NCBI GenBank assembly: GCA_944382715.1
Contig: CALWNC010000005.1
Location: 37,592-101,591 of the forward strand
Source: an uncultured Clostridia bacterium
Lineage (GTDB): Bacteria > Bacillota > Clostridia > Christensenellales > UBA1242
Direction: 5' to 3'
Length of the DNA stretch: 64,000 bases
The position numbers were made by a program, and so were the translations under genes. This document shows positions 1 through 9,246 of this stretch, one piece after another. Numbering within the stretch: the stretch's first letter is position 1; the number at the start of each line of letters is the position of its first letter. The notes under the pieces were generated by a model, which saw nothing but the letters and a program-made list of their open reading frames with translations, made no database searches and was not told where the DNA came from.

Positions 1-72
1 AAAGTCAATCAAGAAAACCGTATAAAACTCATGTTAGAAAATGCCAAGCAAAACTTAAATCAAACCACATAG
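1..72 (+). CDS. C-terminal tail of an upstream gene (partial)
   Basis: Frame 1 is open from the window edge to TAG at 70-72 and encodes 23 residues (KVNQENRIKLMLENAK then QNLNQTT). The tail ends 13 bases before the next start, so it probably belongs to the same operon as the alarmone synthetase. Too little remains to name a family. Confidence 0.5.
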   Translation, partial: KVNQENRIKLMLENAKQNLNQTT

Positions 73-85
73 TAAGGAGATAGCT

Positions 86-2173
86 ATGATAGATGAGGAA
101 TTTTTAAAGTCAAAGTATAATGATGACTATGAAAAAATTACACATACGCAGTTTATGCTATCAGATAGATTTTCAGACGAAAAAGAACTGCTTGAAGATT
201 CTGAAAATATCGCCAGACTTGTTATAAATTTAAAACTTGATTCACGAAGCGTTTGTGCATCAATGATTTTTCCTTTCTTAAAAGCCGAAAAAATTTCAAG
301 TGATGAATTTGAAGATGAAGAGATTAAACTTCTTCTTGAACTGCTTCAAAAATGTGAAAAATATTCTGCTGACTACTCTGATGCTGAAGGATTAAAAGAG
401 ATGCTTCTTGCAATCACAAAGGACATTAGAGTAATTATAATAAAAAGTGCAGAAATGCTTGTTTTTGCACGAAAAAATGTTGAAAATACTCATGATTTAT
501 CTGCAATTAATGCATTTAAAGCAATCGATGATATTTTTGCTCCAATTTCTGCTAGACTTGGACTTAGTGAAATTAAATCCGAGTTTCAAGATTTGTCTTT
601 TAAATTTCATGAACCAGAGGTTTTCAAAAAATTAAGCGAAGATGTAGCAAAAGAAACTCGTGCTAATGGTCGAATGATGGAATGTGTGGTCCGTGACATT
701 AAAAAGCTTATGAAGAGTTCTAATATTGATTGCACTGTTTATGGTAGAATTAAGCACATTTCAAGTATTTATAATAAGATTAAAAATAAAAACTACACAT
801 TAAAAAATATCTATGATATTTGTGCCGTTAGAATTTTAGTTAATTCAGTTAGTGAGTGCTATATGGCGCTGGGTTTTGTTCATGCAAATTTTGTTCCAGT
901 TGATGGAAGATTTAAAGATTACATTGCTAGTCCAAAACCAAATGGTTATAGATCTCTTCATACCACGGTCTATTTTGATAATGAATTTTTTGAAGTTCAA
1001 ATTCGTACTTATGAAATGCATGACTTTGCTGAATATGGTGTAGCCGCTCACTTTCTTTATAAAGAACATAAAAAATCAATGGCAGGACTTGACAGTAAGT
1101 TACTTTGGATAAGAAAATTACTTGAGAATAAGGATGATGTCTCAAGTGAAAAATTACTTGAAGAGTTGAAAACAGATGTGTATTTAGGTGAAATTTTTGT
1201 TCAAACTCCAAAGGGGAAAGTTATCAAACTTCTTGAAAATTCAACTCCAATAGATTTTGCTTATGCCATTCACTCAGATGTGGGAAATCATTGCACGGGT
1301 GCAAAAGTAAATGGAATTATGACTCCGTTAATGTCACCACTTTCAAATGGTGATGTTGTTGAGATTATGACCTCAGTTTCTTCAAAAGGCCCTTCAAGAG
1401 ATTGGCTTAAGATTGTCAAAATGCAGTCTACTAAAGATAAGATTAATAGCTTTTATAAAAAGCAAATGAAAGAAGAGAATATAAAACTCGGCAAATCTAT
1501 GGTAGAACAATATGCTAAAAATCTTGATGTCAGTTTATCTTCAATTCTTAAAGATGAATGGATAGAACCTATATTAAGGAAAAATTCATTTACTTCAATT
1601 GATGAGATGTATGCTGCAATTGGTTATGGTTCAATTACTGCTGAAAGATTTGTTAACAGACTACTAAGTTCAAAGAGAGCAGAAGAACAAAAAACAAAAA
1701 CTATTCTTGATGACATTGCCAAAAATCCTTTAAAATTTGAAACAAAGTCAGACATTATTGGGGCAGAGGGTACGCTTACTAAATATTGTAAATGTTGCAA
1801 TCCAATTCCCGGCGATGATATTGTTGGGTATGTTTCAAGGGGAAGAGGTATAATTATACACAAAAAGTCTTGTGAAAATGTTTCAAAACTTCCTCAAGAT
1901 AGGTTTATTAAAGTGGGCTGGAATGAAAATAAAAACGCTGACTTAACATTTACTTCTTTTGTTGACCTTGTTGCAAAAAATAATAATAATATTTATCTTG
2001 AGTTAACAAATGCTTTAAGTGAACTTGGAGTAAAGGTTGCATCACTGAATTCAAATCAAAACAAACTTGGCGAGCTAATTTTAAAAGTTGGTGTACTTGT
2101 TAAAGATAAAAATCAGTTAACGCAGGTTAAAAACAAATTGGGCTCACTTGGCTCTGTTTATGAGGTGTTATAG
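86..2173 (+). CDS. relA: RelA/SpoT-family (p)ppGpp synthetase with degenerate hydrolase domain
   Basis: A 695-residue long RSH protein that makes (p)ppGpp from ATP and GDP/GTP in the stringent response. The synthetase core is at about 219-345 (YGRIKHISSIYNK, NGYRSLHTT, EVQIRT). A TGS domain follows at about 364-430, a zinc-finger segment with CKCCNPIPGDD near 568, and an ACT domain at about 620-695. The N-terminal region where long RSH proteins carry the hydrolase lacks the HD signature: where a HDVVEDT-like motif is expected the protein reads ASMIFPFLK. By family knowledge it should be synthetase-only, RelA-like. GGAG ends 9 bases before ATG. The next gene overlaps it by one base, and a stand-alone HD-type alarmone hydrolase lies 1 kb downstream. 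Confidence 0.9.
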   Translation: MIDEEFLKSKYNDDYEKITHTQFMLSDRFSDEKELLEDSENIARLVINLKLDSRSVCASMIFPFLKAEKISSDEFEDEEIKLLLELLQKCEKYSADYSDAEGLKEMLLAITKDIRVIIIKSAEMLVFARKNVENTHDLSAINAFKAIDDIFAPISARLGLSEIKSEFQDLSFKFHEPEVFKKLSEDVAKETRANGRMMECVVRDIKKLMKSSNIDCTVYGRIKHISSIYNKIKNKNYTLKNIYDICAVRILVNSVSECYMALGFVHANFVPVDGRFKDYIASPKPNGYRSLHTTVYFDNEFFEVQIRTYEMHDFAEYGVAAHFLYKEHKKSMAGLDSKLLWIRKLLENKDDVSSEKLLEELKTDVYLGEIFVQTPKGKVIKLLENSTPIDFAYAIHSDVGNHCTGAKVNGIMTPLMSPLSNGDVVEIMTSVSSKGPSRDWLKIVKMQSTKDKINSFYKKQMKEENIKLGKSMVEQYAKNLDVSLSSILKDEWIEPILRKNSFTSIDEMYAAIGYGSITAERFVNRLLSSKRAEEQKTKTILDDIAKNPLKFETKSDIIGAEGTLTKYCKCCNPIPGDDIVGYVSRGRGIIIHKKSCENVSKLPQDRFIKVGWNENKNADLTFTSFVDLVAKNNNNIYLELTNALSELGVKVASLNSNQNKLGELILKVGVLVKDKNQLTQVKNKLGSLGSVYEVL

Positions 2174-2901
2174 TGGAGTATTCTTTTAAGTTTGATTCAG
2201 AGCAGGACTATGAAAATTTTAGAGTTTTTCTTCAATCTCAAAAAAAGGTCAGAAGTGAAGAGGAAGCAAATAAACATAGGGCAATTGTCAATACAAAAAA
2301 AGAGGTTTTGGGAATACCAATGCAACCTATTAGAGAAATTGCAAAGCAAATATCCAAAGATTGTCCGTTAGAGTTTTTAAAATATGCAGAAAACGATATT
2401 TATGAAGAATTACTCATTAAAGGTCTAGTAATTGCTTCGCTTAATGACAAGGATAGATTGTTTTTAGAATTAGAAAAATATATTAGACAAATAGATTCGT
2501 GGGTGTTTTGTGATTCAGTTGTTTCAACAATGAAATGGCTCAAAAAAACGCAATTTAATGAAAAATATTTTGAATATTTCTATAATCTTTGCTTTGAAAG
2601 TGAAGAATTTGTTGCAAGATTTGGTATTGTTACTCTTATGGTATACTATATTGATGATGAACATATTGATAAAGTTTTATATATGTGCAAGAGCGTTCAT
2701 AATGAAAAATTCTATGTTCAAATGGCAATTGCATGGCTTGTTAGTGTAAGCTTTGTAAAATATAGAGAAAAAACTTATAAATTGCTTGAAAGTAAAGTGC
2801 TAGACAAATTCACGCAAAATAAGTCTATTTCAAAATGTCGTGATTCATTTAGAGTTTCTAGTTTGGATAAAGAGAATTTAATTCAATTTAGAATTAAATA
2901 A
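2173..2901 (+). CDS. AlkD-like DNA alkylation repair protein
   Basis: A 242-residue all-helical protein resembling the AlkD/HEAT-repeat DNA glycosylase family, which removes alkylated bases. Family-like features are RSEEEANKHRAIVNTKKEVLGIP near the N-terminus, IREIAKQI, a WVFCDSVVS segment typical of the helical repeats, and MAIAWLVSVSF near 190. The start is GTG at 2173 and overlaps the synthetase stop (TAGTG), so the two are translationally coupled. The catalytic Asp cannot be assigned safely by eye. The family call is moderately firm. Confidence 0.75.
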   Translation: MEYSFKFDSEQDYENFRVFLQSQKKVRSEEEANKHRAIVNTKKEVLGIPMQPIREIAKQISKDCPLEFLKYAENDIYEELLIKGLVIASLNDKDRLFLELEKYIRQIDSWVFCDSVVSTMKWLKKTQFNEKYFEYFYNLCFESEEFVARFGIVTLMVYYIDDEHIDKVLYMCKSVHNEKFYVQMAIAWLVSVSFVKYREKTYKLLESKVLDKFTQNKSISKCRDSFRVSSLDKENLIQFRIK

Positions 2902-3174
2902 ATAAAAAATATAACTTCTTGATTTAAATTTATTAAAATTTATGTCATTGACAAAATTATAGGGTTTGCATACAATTTAATTAATATTTAATGGAATAAT
3001 TTTAAGATTATATTTAAAAATGAAAATTTTAAAATATAACTAACAAGTAAATATAATTATTTTAATAGATATAAAAAAGATTTTTATTAAAAACTTAAAA
3101 TTTCAAATTATTATAAACTTAATATATTTAAATATTAATGTTCTACGAAATACTCGGAGAGGCCACTAATAAAG

Positions 3175-3744
3175 ATGAAAAATTTAGATATTGATAAATA
3201 CAATAAGGCACTTTTTTTTGCACAGAAGGCTCATCAAAATCAAAAAATGAAGTATCCAAGTGATGCTCCATACATTTTGCATTGTGTGGGAGTTGCTAAT
3301 ATCGCATTAGTTGCAAGTGAAAATGATTCTACTCACAATTTAGACAGAAATTTAATTGCACAGGTAGCTTTATTACATGACACCCTAGAAGATACCAGTA
3401 CTAGCTTTGGTGAACTAAAAAAGGAGTTTGGTGATAGTGTTGCAAAAGGCGTATTGGCGTTAACTAAAAATGAAAATCTAACAAGTTACGAGAGTATGCA
3501 AGATTCAATAAATAGAATAAAGCAACAACCAATAGAAATTGCCATAGTAAAACTTGCTGATCGAACATTTAATTTAAGGTGCAGAGTTTCAAGTTGGTCA
3601 CATGAAAAACAACTATCTTATATTGAAGAGGGAAAATTAATTTTGAAAGAACTTGGATATTCTTCTGAGTTCCTTTCTGAGAAGTTACAATCAAATATTG
3701 ATAACCTTACAAATGAGATTTATCAAAATAGACAATTTGAATAA
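3175..3744 (+). CDS. Small alarmone hydrolase-like HD-domain protein (MESH1/SpoT-hydrolase type)
   Basis: 189 residues consisting of one HD phosphohydrolase domain of the RSH-hydrolase kind. Visible motifs are FAQKAHQNQK, YILHCVGVAN (first metal His), VALLHDTLEDT (the HD pair with the EDT of ppGpp hydrolases) and IVKLADRTFNL (distal Asp). The length matches small alarmone hydrolases, which cut the 3'-pyrophosphate from (p)ppGpp. It lies 1 kb from a synthetase that has lost this domain, so the two probably form a split synthesis/degradation pair. Other nucleotide pyrophosphohydrolase activity is possible. It is followed directly by a strong terminator. Confidence 0.8.
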   Translation: MKNLDIDKYNKALFFAQKAHQNQKMKYPSDAPYILHCVGVANIALVASENDSTHNLDRNLIAQVALLHDTLEDTSTSFGELKKEFGDSVAKGVLALTKNENLTSYESMQDSINRIKQQPIEIAIVKLADRTFNLRCRVSSWSHEKQLSYIEEGKLILKELGYSSEFLSEKLQSNIDNLTNEIYQNRQFE

Positions 3745-3781
3745 TAAAAACCTTTAACAAAATTGTTAAAGGTTTTATTTT
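3745..3781 (+). terminator. Rho-independent terminator after the alarmone hydrolase
   Basis: Perfect stem AAAACCTTTAACAA / TTGTTAAAGGTTTT followed by ATTTTT, immediately after the TAA stop. Its A-rich left flank would also let it work for the opposing gpsA transcript. Confidence 0.85.
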
Positions 3782-3985
3782 TGAAAAAATAATCAAATAA
3801 ATCAGAAATTGATTAAATTTAATTTAATTTTGCATTTTTTAGTGATTTTTACAATAATATATTGGAAAAAATAATAAAAAAGTGCAAATAATATTATATT
3901 TTATTAAAATTGACTGCTATTTTTGCGTATTTCTGTTGCAAATAACTATTTATTATTAAAAATACTATTATAAATTTGAATTTTT

Positions 3986-4948
3986 TTAAAATTCACGAAT
4001 ATTATCTCTTATAAATAGTCTTTTTATTGCTTCATCTTTTGATATCTTACCATTAATTATATCATAAACAGTTTGTGTAATAGGTAATTCTACATTTACT
4101 TGATTTGCCATTTTTAAAAGTGCTGAAGAAGTTGCTATACCTTCTGCAAGCTTATCAAATTTTTCACCTTTTGCAAATTTTTCTCCAAACATTCTGTTAT
4201 GAGAAAATTCAGAAAATAGTGTCGCTTCGTAATCTCCAAGATGACAAAGTCCATAGGCTGAGAGTTCATTACCACCACAAGCTTTTATAAGTCTTGAAAT
4301 TTCTCTAGCACCTCTTGCCATTAGTCCACCTTTAAGTGAAGAATATCCATAACCATCAAGTAGACCTGCTGCAATTCCCATAACATTTTTTGCGGCAGCT
4401 CCAATTTCAGAGCCAATTATATCTTGCCCTTGGTAAAATCTAATAAGATCAGAGCGAAGATTTTTTACAAGAAACTCGGATAACTCATTATTATAAGAAT
4501 CTATAAGCATAACACTTGGAACTCCATGTGTAAATGCCTGTATATGACCGGGTCCAACCCAAACGGCAATATTTTCTTTTGGAATTCCATATTGAATTAA
4601 TATTGATGATAGCCTCAATCCTGTATTGTCCTCAATGCCTTTCATGCATAAAATGTATTTTTTTAATTTGTAGCCTTCTATTTTAGAAACACTATCCATA
4701 AGATTTCTAACTGCTTGTGCACTAATTGAAATTATAATGTATTCACTCTTGTTAAGTGCATATGATAAATCGTGAGTTAGTTCAATCTCTTCAGGAAATT
4801 CAACATATTCATTTTTTCTTGTTTTAAATAAACTTTCAACTAATGGGTCATTTTCTCTGCCCCAAACTGTTACATTATTATTGTTTTTGTTTAAATACCA
4901 AGCTATAAAAGAACCCCAGCGACCACAGCCAAGTAGTGTAAAATTCAT
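3986..4948 (-). CDS. gpsA: NAD(P)-dependent glycerol-3-phosphate dehydrogenase
   Basis: 320 residues. It reduces dihydroxyacetone phosphate to sn-glycerol 3-phosphate for phospholipid synthesis, in the cytosol. It begins with the Rossmann glycine motif LLGCGRWGS (usual GxGxxG). It contains the family blocks CMKGIE, GPGHIQAFTHGVPS, the catalytic-Lys block EIGAAAKNVMGIAAG, and the GLMARGAREISRL and LCHLGDYEATLFS blocks. Length is as usual. GGAG precedes ATG. It is a single-gene unit, with its own leader shared divergently with the release-factor-like gene. Confidence 0.92.
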   Translation of the reverse strand: MNFTLLGCGRWGSFIAWYLNKNNNNVTVWGRENDPLVESLFKTRKNEYVEFPEEIELTHDLSYALNKSEYIIISISAQAVRNLMDSVSKIEGYKLKKYILCMKGIEDNTGLRLSSILIQYGIPKENIAVWVGPGHIQAFTHGVPSVMLIDSYNNELSEFLVKNLRSDLIRFYQGQDIIGSEIGAAAKNVMGIAAGLLDGYGYSSLKGGLMARGAREISRLIKACGGNELSAYGLCHLGDYEATLFSEFSHNRMFGEKFAKGEKFDKLAEGIATSSALLKMANQVNVELPITQTVYDIINGKISKDEAIKRLFIRDNIREF

Positions 4949-5057
4949 AGTTTATCTCCTTTAATTTCATATATTATATGATAGCACTTCTGACTAAAAT
5001 ATAAAAATAAAATTTAGCTAAAATTAAATTAATTCTTTTCAATTATATGTTATTTAT

Positions 5058-5086
5058 TTGAAAAAGTAGTGTTTTTTTGGTATTAT
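5058..5086 (+). promoter_or_regulatory. Extended -10 promoter placing the start site at the ATG
   Basis: TTGAAA (5058-5063), 17-base spacer, TATTAT (5081-5086) preceded by TGG, an extended -10. Transcription should start near 5093, which is the A of the next gene's ATG, so the mRNA would be leaderless. No Shine-Dalgarno sequence is visible before that ATG. Confidence 0.65.
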
Positions 5087-5092
5087 ATTACT

Positions 5093-6088
5093 ATGGCAGA
5101 TTTAAATCAGCAATTCGTAGTGCAATTAAAAGAAATTGAAAGGGAATTTGATGAGCTAAATGAGCTTTTAAACTCCGTAGAAATTATGTCAGATAATGTG
5201 CTTTTTTTGTATTATAAAAAAAGATATGATGAGATTTCTGTTATTGCAAATAAATTTAAGCAGTTAAAAATAATTGAAAAACAATTGATTGAAAATGAAG
5301 AGATTTTGCGTAGTGAAGAGGAAAATTCGTTAATCTCTGAATTTAAAGAAGATATAGTTGCTTTGACAGACCAAAAACAAAAATTAATTACAGAAATTAA
5401 GCAAGAAATTGCAGACTCAAAAGTTGTATGTGTGGAAGTTGCCAAAGTTGAAGTTTCTTATAGTAATGGCGAAAAAGAAAATTTGCAAGTATTAAAGGAT
5501 TTATTAAAAAATTATGCCAATCAAAAACAAGCCTCAATAAATGTAATTAAACAAACTGAAACTTCTTATAGTTGTGAGATAACTGGATTAAATTCTTATT
5601 GTGATTTATCTTTACTAATTGGGAATAATAAAATCATAAATCAAAAAAAAGAATCTTTATTTAAGGTCTCTGTTTTAAAATTAGTTCGAGAAGATTATAA
5701 ATTAAACGAAGATGATATTCATATTGAAACTTTAAAGTCCAGTGGAGCAGGAGGTCAGCACATAAATAAAACTGAAAGTGCGATAAGGATTGTACACATA
5801 CCAACTGGCATTAGTGTATTGTGCCAAGACGAGCGTTCGCAAAAAATGAATAGAGAAAGAGCATATACGCAGTTACAAGAAAAATTAAATAATTATTATC
5901 AAAAAAAACAACAAAAAGAACTGGAAAATCAAAGAAAATTAATAAAAAATGCACTTTTTTCAACTACTCCGACTTGTGTTTTTGATTTTGACAAGCATAA
6001 ATTTATTTACACCAAAACCAAAAAAGAATATGATATTTCACAAATTTTAAATGGAAATTTAGAAATTATTTCAAGAGATATAATATAA
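5093..6088 (+). CDS. Release-factor-like protein with GGQ but no codon-recognition tripeptide
   Basis: About 331 residues, related to class-1 peptide chain release factors. The GGQ domain is intact ([20 protein letters not shown], then [12 protein letters not shown]). An N-terminal coiled-coil domain is present. In domain 2, where RF1/RF2 carry the gHRVQRVPAT or SPF recognition loop and the following GRIHTS segment, this protein has a short stretch, [20 protein letters not shown], with neither PxT nor SPF. It should therefore catalyse peptidyl-tRNA hydrolysis without normal stop-codon reading. A rescue factor or an antagonist are possibilities. I place the start at ATG 5093, not GTG 5069, because of the promoter. 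It overlaps the helicase gene by one base. Confidence 0.7.
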   Translation: MADLNQQFVVQLKEIEREFDELNELLNSVEIMSDNVLFLYYKKRYDEISVIANKFKQLKIIEKQLIENEEILRSEEENSLISEFKEDIVALTDQKQKLITEIKQEIADSKVVCVEVAKVEVSYSNGEKENLQVLKDLLKNYANQKQASINVIKQTETSYSCEITGLNSYCDLSLLIGNNKIINQKKESLFKVSVLKLVREDYKLNEDDIHIETLKSSGAGGQHINKTESAIRIVHIPTGISVLCQDERSQKMNRERAYTQLQEKLNNYYQKKQQKELENQRKLIKNALFSTTPTCVFDFDKHKFIYTKTKKEYDISQILNGNLEIISRDII

Positions 6089-8517
6089 TGGCAAATAAAA
6101 TTAATGTTGAAGTAAATAGTGGTAAAACAATTCTTTCAAGTGAAACTAAGATTTTCAAAACTGAAAGTTTCTTTTATCAAACAAAAAAAATTGCAAATAT
6201 TGATAATTTTATCTTAAAAATTGCAGAAAATTTCACAAATTTATTTGAAAAAATCAAATCGTTAGATGGTACTAATTCTGCAAATGCATTTTGTGTTCAA
6301 ACACTTAATGGTGAGTTTTCTTTTCTGTTTAAACTGGGATATCAAATAAATGGAATTTATGGTATAAATGAAAAAGATATAATATTTTTTGAAATGATAA
6401 ACGGAAAAGATAAATTAAAATCAAAGGATCAAAGAATTAATATATTTTTGAAACAATCCAAAATCTTTACCGTGGTTATATCACCTTTTATGGCAGAAAT
6501 AGATGAATCTATTTTTAAAAAGAATTACTTGATTTCATCTTCTGAGTTTATAAATTTTCCAATGCTTAGCGAAAAGCAAATGAAGTTAGTTCAAATAGAA
6601 AATGAAAATGTTTTAGTTCAAGGCGTAGCTGGAAGTGGCAAAACAAATGTTTGTATCAGTAAAATAATTTTTACAGCTAGTAGATTTTATTCAGGTAAGA
6701 TTCTCTATACTACCTTTTCAAGGGGGCTATTGATTGATACTAAAAATAAGATAGAAATTTTCAAAAATTCTATTCAAAACTTAATAGACGATTATAAAAA
6801 TAATAGAATAGTTTTTCTAGATAAAAATCATAAGAAGGCAATTGAGAATAGGCTTGGAATTTATATAGTTTCGAACAATGATACAAATACAATAAAATCA
6901 TTAGAAAAAATGGTTGAGTTTTTTAACAAACAAATAGACTACAAATTATTCGAAGACTTATATAGAGATACTTTTGGGGAAGAACCAAAAATTTGTGGCG
7001 AAAATGAATTTATTAAAGAGTTTTTACCAAACTTACAAAATCACCAACTTAAAAATAGACTTGATAAATTAAAAAATATTTCATTATCAATAATTTATAA
7101 AGAAATTTATGGAATGATATTTGGTTGTTTTAAAGATGAGTATGAATTGTTGACGCTTAACGAGTACAAGGAAAAAAGACAAGGTAGTTTTAGTGGAGAA
7201 GAATGTGAAATAATATATTTACTTGCAAAAGAGTTTGATAAATATAAAAAATCGCAAAACTTGTTTGATAATAACAGTATTTCCTTCAAATTAATGCAAA
7301 ATATAGAAAAAATAAAAAAATATTCACTTTCAATAATTGACGAAGTTCAAGATTATACAGAGAAGAACTTAAATTTTTTAAAGCAAATTTCTATAAAGAT
7401 GTTTTGTGTTGGTGATGCTCTTCAAATGATTAACCCTTCATATTTTAGTTTTGCCTATTTAAAGCAATTAATGTATAGGGAAGGTGTCACCAATGTTGCA
7501 GAACTTGAATGCAATTACAGAAACAATAAAAAAATTGTTGAACTATTAGATGGTTTGTCGGAAATAAACACAACATTTTTTGGGACCCATAGCTTTGTTT
7601 TAAAGGGTGAAAGTATAGATGAAAATACACTTTCAAATGTAATATATACTGGTGACAAGCAGTTTATAGAAAAACTTAAAAGTGAAAAATTTGAAAATTT
7701 TACAATACTTGTAACTGACCAAAAAGAAAAAAATGAACTTAAAAAACTAATCAACAAGCAAGAAATTTTGACAATTTCTGAAGTAAAAGGTTTAGAAAGA
7801 GAAACAGTAGTTTTATATAACATTTTATCGGATAATAGTGATAAGTGGCTTAGACTTAATGAACTTAAAATTAATCATAAAACCGCCGATGAAAATTCTG
7901 TTTATAGATATTATTTTAATCTATTTTATGTGGGGTTATCAAGGGGGAAACACAATATCTTTGTTTATGAATGCAAAAAAATCCCAATCTTTGCTGATTT
8001 TATAAACGAAAACTTTTCGATTTTAAATGGGAACGATGCCTATGATAAATTTACTGATATTGTTGGCAAAATTGAAATTGATGAAGATGATATATTAGAA
8101 AGAATTAATGAATTTATAAAACTTGGTCAATTTGACAATGCAAGATTTTATGCAGATAAGCTTGATGACGACTTTGAAAGTAAAAGGCAGTTTGAAAAGA
8201 TTGATGCTTATGAAAACTATATATTTAAAGGGAAGAATAAGCAGGCAGGTATAAAACTTTGGAAAGCAGGTCTAATTACCGAGGCAAAAGAACAGTTTGA
8301 AATTTGTGGTGAAAAAAAATTAATTGAATTCTTAGAAACTCTTGAAAATAAAAATCAAACTAATCTTGATGCTGATATTGTGAGATTTTTTGTTGATTTT
8401 GAAGATAACCCAGACGCACAGGAATTAATATTAGATGTGCTCCGTCAAGATTTGGAACAGGTTAAAGAAAATCATAAAGTAATTAAGGAAAAACTCAAAA
8501 AATATAAGGAGAAATAG
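6088..8517 (+). CDS. UvrD/Rep-like superfamily 1 helicase with C-terminal helical extension
   Basis: 809 residues. Walker A GVAGSGKTN lies near residue 180, motif II reads SIIDEVQDYT near 418, motif III/IV ECNYRNNKKI near 473, motif V TISEVKGLERETVV near 565 and motif VI YVGLSRGKHN near 615, giving an SF1 ATP-dependent DNA translocase core. The first 170 residues do not match a known domain. The last 150 residues are helical and TPR-like (GQFDNARFYADKLDD and AGLITEAKEQFE). ATG overlaps the preceding stop (TAATG). It is followed after 2 bases by a coiled-coil gene, so a shared function is likely. The gene is larger and more divergent than UvrD or PcrA themselves. Confidence 0.8.
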   Translation: MANKINVEVNSGKTILSSETKIFKTESFFYQTKKIANIDNFILKIAENFTNLFEKIKSLDGTNSANAFCVQTLNGEFSFLFKLGYQINGIYGINEKDIIFFEMINGKDKLKSKDQRINIFLKQSKIFTVVISPFMAEIDESIFKKNYLISSSEFINFPMLSEKQMKLVQIENENVLVQGVAGSGKTNVCISKIIFTASRFYSGKILYTTFSRGLLIDTKNKIEIFKNSIQNLIDDYKNNRIVFLDKNHKKAIENRLGIYIVSNNDTNTIKSLEKMVEFFNKQIDYKLFEDLYRDTFGEEPKICGENEFIKEFLPNLQNHQLKNRLDKLKNISLSIIYKEIYGMIFGCFKDEYELLTLNEYKEKRQGSFSGEECEIIYLLAKEFDKYKKSQNLFDNNSISFKLMQNIEKIKKYSLSIIDEVQDYTEKNLNFLKQISIKMFCVGDALQMINPSYFSFAYLKQLMYREGVTNVAELECNYRNNKKIVELLDGLSEINTTFFGTHSFVLKGESIDENTLSNVIYTGDKQFIEKLKSEKFENFTILVTDQKEKNELKKLINKQEILTISEVKGLERETVVLYNILSDNSDKWLRLNELKINHKTADENSVYRYYFNLFYVGLSRGKHNIFVYECKKIPIFADFINENFSILNGNDAYDKFTDIVGKIEIDEDDILERINEFIKLGQFDNARFYADKLDDDFESKRQFEKIDAYENYIFKGKNKQAGIKLWKAGLITEAKEQFEICGEKKLIEFLETLENKNQTNLDADIVRFFVDFEDNPDAQELILDVLRQDLEQVKENHKVIKEKLKKYKEK

Positions 8518-8519
8518 AT

Positions 8520-9233
8520 ATGGATAATAAAGAAGTAAATTCATTGATAGAGGCATTTGTTGGATATAGAGAAATGCTTGTGCCAATTCAGTCAGATTTA
8601 AGTGAATTTCTAAATACCTATGAACTACTCAGAACAGATATTGATAAACTTTCAAATTCTTTTTCAGATGACGCGAAGTCAAAACTTGATGAAATTTATA
8701 AAAGCTTGGCAATTCAAGCTCAAAAGTCAGAAGAATTAACAAAAAAGGTTGACCAGTTTTTGAGAAGTTCAACTAAATATACAGAAGAAGTGGATAAATT
8801 AATTTCTACTTTTGAAAATATTGAAACTAGGATAACGGGTATTAACGAGATTGAAAAGAGAGCAGAAACTCAGATTGCAAAATTAGACGCTATAATGGAA
8901 GAGAAAAAAAGGAGTTATAATCTTAAAGAACTTGAAAAGAGTTTAGATAGCTATAATGCAAATCTTCAGGCAGTAAGTGATTTTGTTAATAAAGATGTGG
9001 CTGAAAATATTGTTTCTAATACCAAAATGATTCAATCAATAAAAGATGGAAGCGAAAATATTGTAAAAAGACTTGAAGACGAGAAGAAAAGTATTGATGA
9101 ATTATATTTAAGCTATAAAACTTCAAACGATTTGCTTCGTAAAATTGTTGAAAAAGACGATGTAAATGAAGAATATATATTTGATATTATTGATAAGTGG
9201 GCAGAAAATAGACATATAAAAATAAAAAAATAG
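8520..9233 (+). CDS. Coiled-coil protein of unknown function
   Basis: 237 residues, almost entirely charged and helical, with heptad-like spacing through about 20-215 and no membrane segment. The start is preceded by AAGGAGAAATAG, within the end of the helicase gene. No family is recognised. Its position between the helicase and a membrane-spanning surface protein suggests an adaptor or structural role, which is inference from order only. Confidence 0.7.
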   Translation: MDNKEVNSLIEAFVGYREMLVPIQSDLSEFLNTYELLRTDIDKLSNSFSDDAKSKLDEIYKSLAIQAQKSEELTKKVDQFLRSSTKYTEEVDKLISTFENIETRITGINEIEKRAETQIAKLDAIMEEKKRSYNLKELEKSLDSYNANLQAVSDFVNKDVAENIVSNTKMIQSIKDGSENIVKRLEDEKKSIDELYLSYKTSNDLLRKIVEKDDVNEEYIFDIIDKWAENRHIKIKK

Positions 9234-9246
9234 GAGGTAATTATTT

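Noticed and set aside
2902..3174. Riboswitch or T-box before the alarmone hydrolase
   Set aside because: The region is almost pure A/T without a conserved core or terminator pair.
6088..8517. Assigning the helicase as UvrD, PcrA or RecB
   Set aside because: Only the SF1 motifs agree; the N- and C-terminal regions do not fit those proteins.
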